This document shows positions 35,238 through 44,191 of a stretch of DNA of 64,000 nucleotides, piece after piece (the stretch's first letter is position 1; every line of letters begins with the position of its first letter). The position numbers and the translations under genes were made by a program. The stretch lies in the NCBI GenBank assembly GCA_018266755.1, contig JAFDZW010000001.1, forward strand, positions 273,635 through 337,634, in the 5' to 3' direction. The notes beneath the pieces were generated by a model. It was not told the DNA's origin. It saw only the letters and a program-made list of their open reading frames with translations, and did not search any database. Source of the stretch: Bacteroidota bacterium (GTDB taxonomy: Bacteria > Bacteroidota > Ignavibacteria > Palsa-1295).

Positions 35238-37135
35238 TATGCTTCCAACAACTGTTTGTATTTAGCCTCGCGTTTTTGGAATGCATCTATGCCGCCTTCG
35301 AGAAGATCCAGAATGTCAAATTTTCTCTCGTCAACTGATCCGACTTTCGGTGGGTTTGCACGGTGGGGAGTGTCCATACTCATCACTACGATACTCTCGG
35401 CCTCCCCTAATACAGGGATATTTGCATTGTGAGTGACAAAAATGATCTGGCGACTCTCTTTTAGCTGCGTGATTGCGTCAATCAGACGTTCCGTGATGTG
35501 ACGATTGTCGAGATCGTCCTCTGGCTGGTCAAATATCAGCGGGTAGGGTAGTGGTCTCAGTATGAGAGGGAGAATTGCAGTTGCCTTCTGCCCCTTGGAC
35601 AGTGTTTCGATTGGCTTCGCCACTCCATCATCGAACATCACTATCTCAAGCTGGCACAGAGGTGGGGTGACTTCCAGCTCGAAGAGTGATTCGTGGTCCG
35701 ACAAATGTGCGATTACCCTTTGCATCTGCCCAATATCTCGACCAAGCAATTCTGCCATTCCAATGCTGTCTGCCTGCTCTACATAGTCGACTAATTGGAA
35801 TGGTGTGAGAGTGGACGCAATTTGTCTTGCAACTTCGTCGCGAAATTTTATCCTGGAGCCGCTCAGCATGTCAGTTAGGGCAGTTACATATTTTGGTGAC
35901 CCTGTCCCGTAGCGGAGTGTCAATTGTATACGCTGAGCGTGTTCTTCGTTTATCTTCTCCACCTCTTCGAACCTTGTATCAAATATCTTTCCATCGAGCG
36001 ATTCAATTTCCGCCCGCAATTTCTGGCGCTCGAGATTGAGCGTGTCGCGTCTCTTTTCCGCTTCGTCAAGTTTCTTCTGCACAGATGCTAGCAATACTTG
36101 TTGCTTGTTCAACATCTCCTTCCGCTTAAGAAACTCGTTTGCACGTTGTTGCTCCTGTCTCAATCTAAAGTAATTCGCGTTCAAAGATGTAAAACGTTCA
36201 GAAACTCGAGGTACGATTGTTTTGAGGTTATCCTTCTTGAGTATGCCTAGGGTTGAGATCACTGCCGGAATACCGTCAACAAAATCATCAAACGGCTGCT
36301 TAGTTGTTAAGTCTGAAGAAAAGTCCGCGTCGCTCTGAAAACCAGAGTATAGCCGCAGGGCATGTTCAAGTCTGTCTCGCAAGACTCTCACATCTTCAAG
36401 TGTTTCAGACTGAAGCATCGCCAATTCGTTCAGTTCTGCCAACACTCGATTTCTCCGCTCAAATGAAATATTCTCAACCTCAAGCTCGTTGGAGATCGAG
36501 GGTGAATTTTGGTTGAGTTCCTCAAGCTGACGCTGAACGTTAGCCGAAGGCTGAAGCTGTTCCTTTTGAATCGCGATCTCAGAATTCACAGATCGAAGGT
36601 CATTTCCCACCTTCCTTAATTGCCCTGCGAGGTTGTTCCTTCTTAACTGGAGCATGAGGATGTGAGCAGCCTTTGGTCTGTCAATCAAAGCGAGCCTCAA
36701 TCCTTCATCAGCCTGGTCTGCCAATTCTTGGATTTGACCCTGGGAGTATATTTCAACGCAATTTGAAAAATCGTTTGTTTCGAGCTCTCTAATGTCGTCC
36801 TCGAAGATGGTTGCCTCTGAACCAACCTCTCGCTCAATCACAAACCTAGATTCGTCCGTGTCGTCCTGTCGCAGCAACTCGCAATTAACGGTGCCAAAAC
36901 CAAGTGTGTTCTGGATAATCCCCGATTCAATCGTCCTTAGCTTCTCATCAGATCCGTGACGCAAGGCAAATCGGATACTTTCGATCACTGTGGACTTGCA
37001 CGTCCCTCTCGCGCCTATGATACATGTGAGTTTAGGGCTGAACTGTATCTTGCAGTTCTCCAGAAATCCACCTGTCGTCGAAATTGAGCTAAGAGTGTAT
37101 CGCATATTAGAGTCGAGTATGTTGTACGGTAGCAT
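35237..37135 (-). CDS. SMC/RecN-like coiled-coil ATPase
   Basis: 632 residues. The N-terminal ATPase half has a Walker A-like GARGTCKST (41-49), in which the last glycine before Lys is replaced by Cys. Then comes a long coiled coil (about 170-420; QQRANEFLKRKEMLNKQQ, AEKRRDTLNLERQKLRAEI). The C-terminal half has the signature LSKGQKAT, Walker B YPLIFDQPEDDLDN and switch IIFVTHNANIPVLGEAE. This is the single-chain SMC-like type seen in several anti-phage systems. ATG 37135 follows an in-frame GTG at 37138. It is the first gene of a two-gene operon with the APH-like kinase, and AT-richer than the neighbouring housekeeping genes. Confidence 0.82.
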   Translation of the reverse strand: MLPYNILDSNMRYTLSSISTTGGFLENCKIQFSPKLTCIIGARGTCKSTVIESIRFALRHGSDEKLRTIESGIIQNTLGFGTVNCELLRQDDTDESRFVIEREVGSEATIFEDDIRELETNDFSNCVEIYSQGQIQELADQADEGLRLALIDRPKAAHILMLQLRRNNLAGQLRKVGNDLRSVNSEIAIQKEQLQPSANVQRQLEELNQNSPSISNELEVENISFERRNRVLAELNELAMLQSETLEDVRVLRDRLEHALRLYSGFQSDADFSSDLTTKQPFDDFVDGIPAVISTLGILKKDNLKTIVPRVSERFTSLNANYFRLRQEQQRANEFLKRKEMLNKQQVLLASVQKKLDEAEKRRDTLNLERQKLRAEIESLDGKIFDTRFEEVEKINEEHAQRIQLTLRYGTGSPKYVTALTDMLSGSRIKFRDEVARQIASTLTPFQLVDYVEQADSIGMAELLGRDIGQMQRVIAHLSDHESLFELEVTPPLCQLEIVMFDDGVAKPIETLSKGQKATAILPLILRPLPYPLIFDQPEDDLDNRHITERLIDAITQLKESRQIIFVTHNANIPVLGEAESIVVMSMDTPHRANPPKVGSVDERKFDILDLLEGGIDAFQKREAKYKQLLEA

Positions 37136-37376
37136 CACCCGAGGTTAATGTTGAGAGCCGCCGATTGAATTCAAATCCAAACAGCCTATGATTAGTGCCA
37201 TCGTCGAAACGATGCCAATTTGGGAGGCTAATACAATCGTGTCTCTCAGACAACTCTGAGTCTTAGCACTATTCAGGGATCGAAGCTGCCCCCTGCCTCC
37301 CCCGAACTCATCCCCCTCCCACCCCGTTTTCCCATCCCGAAATTGGGCTTAGTTTACCATTTATTTACCACCCACC

Positions 37377-38012
37377 ATGGCAATTCGATTAGGAGATATT
37401 GCGCCGAATTTTACGGCGAACACTACTGAGGGGGAGATGCATTTTCACCAGTGGCTCGGCGATTCGTGGGGGATGCTGTTCTCGCATCCGGCGGACTTCA
37501 CTCCGGTCTGCACGACGGAGCTCGGGATGGCCGCGAAGCTGATGCCGGAATTCGCGAAGCGCAACGTGAAGATCGCCGCGGTCAGCGTCGATGCGATCGA
37601 CGATCACTGCGGCTGGGTGAATGATATTAACGCGTCGCAGGGCACGTCGATGAGCTTCCCGATTATCGCCGACGATTCGCACGTCGTCGCGAACCTTTAC
37701 GACATGATCCACCCGAATGCGAACGCGACGATGACAGTGCGTTCGGTCTTTATCATCGGTCCGGATAAGCGCGTGAAATTAATGATGACCTATCCGTCGT
37801 CAGTCGGGCGCAACTTCCACGAAGTGCTCCGCACGATCGACTCGCTGCAACTCTCGGCGCAATTCCCGGTCGCAACCCCGGCAGATTGGAAGAACGGCGA
37901 CGACGTCATCATCATGACCTCCGTTACGAACGAACAAGCGAAGGCGCAATTCCCGCAGGGTTTCAAAGAGATCACTCCGTATTTGCGCACAACGGCGCAG
38001 CCGAACAAGTAG
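37377..38012 (+). CDS. Peroxiredoxin, 1-Cys Prx6 type
   Basis: Reduces hydrogen peroxide and organic peroxides. It starts RLGDIAPNFTANTTEG, with the peroxidatic motif HPADFTPVCTTELG. It has the long C-terminal Prx6 domain (GRNFHEVLRTIDSLQLS, TPADWKNGDDVII). 211 residues. There is no second conserved resolving cysteine in the usual place, which supports the 1-Cys class. It is a single gene. Confidence 0.93.
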   Translation: MAIRLGDIAPNFTANTTEGEMHFHQWLGDSWGMLFSHPADFTPVCTTELGMAAKLMPEFAKRNVKIAAVSVDAIDDHCGWVNDINASQGTSMSFPIIADDSHVVANLYDMIHPNANATMTVRSVFIIGPDKRVKLMMTYPSSVGRNFHEVLRTIDSLQLSAQFPVATPADWKNGDDVIIMTSVTNEQAKAQFPQGFKEITPYLRTTAQPNK

Positions 38013-38026
38013 GGCACGACCATACG

Positions 38027-38337
38027 GTCGTTCTGAGTATAGCGAAGAATCCCTTTCGGTATGTACGGGAGCTCCGTGCAGACCTGAAGGGATTCTTCGC
38101 GTTGCTCAGAATGACGCAGTGATAAAAGATTCTTCGCGTTGCTCAGAATGATACTGTGATAAGGGGTTCTTCGCGTTGCTCAGAATGACGCCGTGATAAG
38201 GGATTCTTCGCGTTGCTCAGAATGATACTGTGATAAGGGGTTCTTCGCGTTGCTCAGAATGACGCAGTGATAAGGGATTCTTCGCGTTGCTCAGAATGAC
38301 GCAGTGATAAGGGATTCTTCGCGTTGCTCAGGATGAC
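38027..38337. repeat. Family B repeat expanded into a 37-bp x 7 minisatellite
   Basis: A family B element whose right arm (GATTCTTCGCGTTGCTCAGA...) is tandemly copied seven times with a 37-bp period. Units start at 38091, 38128, 38165, 38202, 38239, 38276 and 38313, the last one partial. Two unit variants (GACGCAGTGATAAGGGA and GATACTGTGATAAGGGG) partly alternate. There are no unique spacers, so this is not a CRISPR array. Confidence 0.9.
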
Positions 38338-38340
38338 GTG

Positions 38341-38727
38341 AATCTTATTGACCGGGGTATATAGGTGCCCGTAATATTAAATCTCAACTTTCTTTTGATG
38401 GGCACCTTGTAAGTCCCATACGCTCGCCCTATATTGGAAGGGTGCAATATGAGCACCTACGTTTGACCACATCCTAACCATCTCCGGGCAAGCGTGCAGC
38501 CGGAAATCCTCCTATCGGACAATAGCCAACGGTCCGACCGGTTGCCGCTGCCCCCTCCCTTTTTCTCGGCATGCTGTGGCGAGAAGGCGGGGGAGAGAAT
38601 GTAAAATGTAAGATGTAAAATTGGGGATGCGGATCGGGTTGGCTGGTTGGATTTGGGCGGAGAGGGATAGGTGCCTTTGTGTAAACTTATATCGATGAAT
38701 TATAAAGGGTTAGATATGGCTCGAGGA
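38341..38727. other. Structured intergenic region, possible RNA or decayed element
   Basis: 387 bp without a credible gene. Visible structure: AGGTGCCC/GGGCACCT (38363-38370 and 38400-38407), GGTGC/GCACC (38441-38445 and 38453-38457), TCGGAC/GTCCGA (38515-38520 and 38532-38537), and a long C-rich/G-rich hairpin closing on TTCTCG/CGAGAA (38563-38568 and 38580-38585). The heptamer TAGGTGC or its complement recurs four times, the last near 38669 (one complement copy has one mismatch). Confidence 0.5.
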
Positions 38728-39213
38728 CTATTTTCGATGGCGGCGGCGATGCTTTGGGAGTGGGTCCTTTTGCTGCTCGACGAGCTGGGGTGCGGGTGTT
38801 GTTTGTGTTGGTGCGACCTCGAAATTCTTCGAGTGGATCCAGATGATGAGTGGATCTTTTGACTCAAAACCGAGATCGGTCGGCTTTGTTGCCTTGCGCC
38901 GACTGCCTAATTCATACGAACCGACGAGGAACGGCGTGTTGTGCGCGTGGTCGACGAACCCCATGATCCAAATATGGGCCGTCGCCCGGGCGCTGATGTC
39001 GTTGTCGTTGCTATCGACGATCGTTAATTTGTACGCCCCGGCCGGAACGGGGTCGATTTCGATCGGCCCTTCGGAGACGGGGTAAGTCCAGTGGTGCCAT
39101 CCGCCGATTTGTTGGAGCTTGAAAAAAAATCGGTCGTCGGCACGAGCGAATGCGGCGACAGCGAGGAGTGTGGCAGTCGCAAAAAATGTACGTGTAGCGT
39201 GGCGGATCGTCAT
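38728..39213 (-). CDS. Small secreted protein, paralogue of the next gene
   Basis: 161 residues. A signal peptide (to AAFARA) is followed by a beta-rich domain with PAGAYKLTIVDSNDNDISAR and HIWIMGFVDHAHNTPFLVGS, then a low-complexity Pro/Thr/Gln and basic tail (PKHRRRHRK). The order of motifs matches the neighbouring 39344-39823 protein (TYTVIIVNAEGKDVTGQI...KIQGFVVNSHTSAVDLAVFG), so they are diverged tandem paralogues. Function is unknown. Confidence 0.6.
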   Translation of the reverse strand: MTIRHATRTFFATATLLAVAAFARADDRFFFKLQQIGGWHHWTYPVSEGPIEIDPVPAGAYKLTIVDSNDNDISARATAHIWIMGFVDHAHNTPFLVGSYELGSRRKATKPTDLGFESKDPLIIWIHSKNFEVAPTQTTPAPQLVEQQKDPLPKHRRRHRK

Positions 39214-39343
39214 TCGATGTTGCATGCAACAACAGCTATAGCGGTGAACGTGCCGATGTAGAAATAAAATACGTCACGACCCTGCAGCTGGGGGATGGCT
39301 GCAGGGTCGTGATTGTGTAGTGTACGGGACACTCGGGATACGA

Positions 39344-39823
39344 TTAGCGAATGTTGCCGACGGAGTTCTTCGCGGTCTCGTGCCTTGTCTTGAGCAACGT
39401 GGCGTCGTCGAAATTCGAGATCGTGATCTTCCACGATCCGATCTTCCCGCTGGATTCAAGAACGTGCGGCAGTACGAACTCTTTAGTGCTTGACGCGGCA
39501 GCGACCGGTTGGGGTTCGAAGCCGAAGACGGCAAGATCCACTGCCGAGGTATGCGAGTTGACGACGAAGCCCTGAATCTTTACATCTGCACGGATCTGGC
39601 CGGTGACATCTTTGCCCTCAGCGTTGACGATGATCACCGTGTAGGTGTCAGGGGGTGTATGATCGACCGTCCAGGTGCCATTCTTGCAGGCGACCGACTT
39701 GACAACCGTACCGTGTGCATTCTTGAACTGCAGGTAGTAATCGGCCGAAGCAAAGGCCGAAGTTGTCGTACAGAATGCCGCGATTGCAGCAAGAGCGATG
39801 ACGAATGTTCTGAAGTGTTTCAT
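39344..39823 (-). CDS. Small secreted protein, paralogue of the previous gene
   Basis: 159 residues; ATG 39823 begins a clear signal peptide (KHFRTFVIALAAIAAFC ... SAFASA). The mature part has YYLQFKNAHGTVVKS and the shared IVNAEGKDVTGQIRADVKIQGF region, likely a single beta-sandwich. It is located upstream of its paralogue on the same strand with 130 bp between them. No family is recognised. Confidence 0.6.
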   Translation of the reverse strand: MKHFRTFVIALAAIAAFCTTTSAFASADYYLQFKNAHGTVVKSVACKNGTWTVDHTPPDTYTVIIVNAEGKDVTGQIRADVKIQGFVVNSHTSAVDLAVFGFEPQPVAAASSTKEFVLPHVLESSGKIGSWKITISNFDDATLLKTRHETAKNSVGNIR

Positions 39824-41517
<1,694 letters not shown>

Positions 41518-41531
41518 GAGATCGAGCCTCA

Positions 41532-41649
41532 CATCATTCCGACGACGGGCAAACGTCCGAGGAGGGATCTGAGGTTGCACGGGTCTATGAGCATCCCTAG
41601 AGCTTCTATATCCGCGCGATTCGAGATTCCTCCTTCTGTCGGAATGACA
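41532..41649. repeat. Dispersed palindromic repeat, family C, diverged copy
   Basis: Left arm ATCATTCCGACGACGGGC and right arm GATTCCTCCTTCTGTCGGAATGAC, between the tpl and tryptophanase genes. The right arm ends 20 bp before the tnaA start. Confidence 0.75.
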
Positions 41650-41669
41650 ACCACCAATAGTACGAAGCA

Positions 41670-43049
41670 ATGAAGCACAAGACTATTTTCGAGCCGTTCA
41701 AGATCAAGACCGTCGAGCCGATCCGCGTGACGTCCGAGCACGAACGCGTGGAGCGACTGAGGGAAGCACACTATAACCCCTTCCTGCTGCACAGCGACGA
41801 TGTGCTGATCGACTTCTTGACCGATAGCGGCACGTCGGCCATGAGCAGCGCGCAATGGTCGTCGATGATGTCGGGCGATGAAAGCTACGCGGGCGCGAGA
41901 AGCTGGCTGCGGCTCGAAAAGGAAGTACAGGATCTGACAGGGATGCAATACGTACTACCCACCCATCAGGGGCGTGCTGCGGAACGTATTCTCTATGGGT
42001 ATCTCGGCGGCAAGGGAAAGGTCTTCATCAGCAATACGCACTTCGATACGACTCGCGCGAACATCGAGTTCACCGGCGCAACTGCAATCGATATTACCAT
42101 TCCTGAAGCGAAGGACATCGAGAGCGATTATCCATTCAAGGGCAATATGGATACCTCCGCGCTTGAGGCGCTCGTGAAGAAATACGGCCGCGACAAGATC
42201 GCTGCGGTGATCCTCACCGTCACGAACAACTCCGGCGGCGGCCAGCCGGTGAGCATGGCGAACGCCCGCGAGGTTGCGCGTATCTGCAAGAAGCATAAGC
42301 TGCTCTTCGTGCTCGATTGTTGTCGCATTGCGGAGAATGCCTACTTCATCAAGCACCGCGAGAAAGGATTCGAAAAGCGATCCTATCACCAGATCGCACA
42401 GGAGATGTTCTCGCTGGCCGAAGGTGCGGTGATGAGTGCGAAGAAGGACGCACTCGTGAACATCGGAGGATTTCTTGCGCTCAAGAGCAAGGCCCTTGCC
42501 GATGCATGCACCAATCTACTGATCATCACCGAAGGCTTTGCAACCTATGGAGGTCTTGCCGGACGCGACATGGATGCGATGGCCGTCGGGCTTCGCGAGG
42601 TGTTCAATCCCGATTATTTGCATTATCGCATTCGTTCGACGGCCTACCTCGGCGAGCATATCCGTTCAAAAGGGGTTCCGATCATTTGGCCGGTCGGTGG
42701 TCACGCGGTCTATATCGATGCGAAGGGACTCTATCCGCACATTCCGGTCGATCAGTATCCCGGTCAGGCGCTGGTCTGCGAGCTATATACGAAAGGTGGT
42801 ATACGCTCGGTCGAGATCGGGTCGGTGATGTTCGGCAAGTATAATAAGAACGGCAAACTGATCCCAGCGTCGAAAGAACTCGTGCGACTTGCGATCCCGC
42901 GTCGTGTTTACACTCAGAGCCACATCGATTACGTCATCGAGGTGTTCGATGAGATCGTGGCGACGAAAGACAAAACGAAAGGCTTCCGCATCACGCAAGA
43001 GCCGCCGTTCCTGCGGCACTTTACAGCGCACTTTGCACCGGTGAAGTGA
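41670..43049 (+). CDS. tnaA: Tryptophanase
   Basis: PLP enzyme converting tryptophan to indole, pyruvate and ammonia. 459 residues, about as long as and clearly homologous to the preceding tpl. Tryptophanase features are NPFLLHSDDVLIDFLTDSG, Asp in THFDTTRANIE (where TPL has Thr), RSVEIGSVMFGK in place of RSMERG, and FLRHFTAHF at the end. The PLP lysine lies in [13 protein letters not shown]. The TnaA leader peptide of E. coli is not apparent. Paired with tpl, it would let the cell ferment aromatic amino acids or make indole as a signal. Confidence 0.92.
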   Translation: MKHKTIFEPFKIKTVEPIRVTSEHERVERLREAHYNPFLLHSDDVLIDFLTDSGTSAMSSAQWSSMMSGDESYAGARSWLRLEKEVQDLTGMQYVLPTHQGRAAERILYGYLGGKGKVFISNTHFDTTRANIEFTGATAIDITIPEAKDIESDYPFKGNMDTSALEALVKKYGRDKIAAVILTVTNNSGGGQPVSMANAREVARICKKHKLLFVLDCCRIAENAYFIKHREKGFEKRSYHQIAQEMFSLAEGAVMSAKKDALVNIGGFLALKSKALADACTNLLIITEGFATYGGLAGRDMDAMAVGLREVFNPDYLHYRIRSTAYLGEHIRSKGVPIIWPVGGHAVYIDAKGLYPHIPVDQYPGQALVCELYTKGGIRSVEIGSVMFGKYNKNGKLIPASKELVRLAIPRRVYTQSHIDYVIEVFDEIVATKDKTKGFRITQEPPFLRHFTAHFAPVK

Positions 43050-43153
43050 GTGCCGGGGGGCGGTAATTGCAAGTCGTTCGTTTTGCCAATCAATATTCTT
43101 CGCAGGGCCACCTACCGATTGGCTGTTGCGTCGACTACGTCATTCGTACGCTC

Positions 43154-43819
43154 ATGACACACAAATGTATTCTCCTTACATTGGTTAGTTGTGTACTGCT
43201 CTCGATAGGATGTTCGAGTACCTGGGTTAATTATTCTGAGACAGCAGTAAATATGAAGGACCTACAACCGCTGAAGCCCGGCGATGTCTGGGTCTTTCAG
43301 ACCGTCCGCTATATCAACGGGATACCGTTCGATTCGACCTTAGATACGACGATCGTCTTGGCAAGAACGACGTTCGGAGGAACGCCCGCCTACGCTGCCA
43401 AGCTGGGTTCTTCCGATACGGTTTACAAGTACTACGATTCAAGCGGATCCGAGTTGTGGGGAATGAGAGGTGCGAGTATATACGGGCCTGCGTACAACGA
43501 TCGCATCCTGTGGTATCCGTTACCAAGTGGTGATTCGGTCTCTCTGTTCGATTCCACTCTCTCAACGGATGGGTTGCGTCTCCGTCGGTCAGAGACATAC
43601 AGAGGACTCAGCGTCATCCCCGGACCAGATGGGAGGAGACGACTCTGCTATTGGTTCACTCTCAGATCGTATTTCACTATTGAAGGCGAGTCTGAACAGC
43701 TTGAATCGTCTGAAGATGTGTACGTAGAGCCGTTCGTCGGTACAATCTACGAAGTGGTTTATTACGCCAACGGGAGTATCAATTTTACATCATCGCTCCA
43801 ACGTTACGTTGTGTTCTGA
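43154..43819 (+). CDS. Lipoprotein of unknown function
   Basis: 221 residues. ATG 43154 begins a lipoprotein signal (lipobox LSIGCSS, Cys about 17). The mature part is beta-rich with LQPLKPGDVWVFQT near the start; no family is recognised. Two Arg-rich turns (GLRLRRSET, PDGRRRLCY) stand out. Single gene between tnaA and the VOC protein. Confidence 0.7.
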   Translation: MTHKCILLTLVSCVLLSIGCSSTWVNYSETAVNMKDLQPLKPGDVWVFQTVRYINGIPFDSTLDTTIVLARTTFGGTPAYAAKLGSSDTVYKYYDSSGSELWGMRGASIYGPAYNDRILWYPLPSGDSVSLFDSTLSTDGLRLRRSETYRGLSVIPGPDGRRRLCYWFTLRSYFTIEGESEQLESSEDVYVEPFVGTIYEVVYYANGSINFTSSLQRYVVF

Positions 43820-43861
43820 GTTCTTTGATGCGACTGCAATTTCACCGTATTTTGATAGATC

Positions 43862-44191
43862 ATGAAATACACTCTAAGCCGCTGTATTTGCATCGAAACC
43901 CCCGACCACGAGGCCGCTGCAGAGTTCTACCAACAGGTGCTCGGGCTTGAATTTTCAACGCGAGAAGGGGAGAGCATCGAGTTGAAATCCGATGATAAAC
44001 TGCTTTACTTCGATAAGGCAGACCAGCACCGTACCATCTTCGAGTTCGTCGTGGACGACCTCGACGCCACCCGCGCCGATCTCGAATCGCACGGATGTAC
44101 CGCCATCCGCTGGGAAGGCAGAGGGAAACCATGCTACATGCGCGACCCGTTTGGGAATGTGTTTAATCTGTATCAACCCAACGCCAGTTGA
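43862..44191 (+). CDS. VOC-superfamily (glyoxalase-like) protein
   Basis: 109-residue vicinal-oxygen-chelate domain: RCICIETPDHEAAAEFYQQV, then VLGLEF, and the closing RDPFGNVFNLYQP. The family includes glyoxalases, dioxygenases and resistance proteins. The metal ligands are not all obvious, with Glu in IFEFVVDD and late residues as candidates, so a specific reaction cannot be assigned. The stop overlaps the TTG start of the next gene. Confidence 0.85.
   Translation: MKYTLSRCICIETPDHEAAAEFYQQVLGLEFSTREGESIELKSDDKLLYFDKADQHRTIFEFVVDDLDATRADLESHGCTAIRWEGRGKPCYMRDPFGNVFNLYQPNAS

Noticed and set aside
38091-38337. Regularly spaced repeats resembling a CRISPR array
   Set aside because: The 37-bp units are contiguous and repeat in full, without unique spacers, and no cas genes are nearby.
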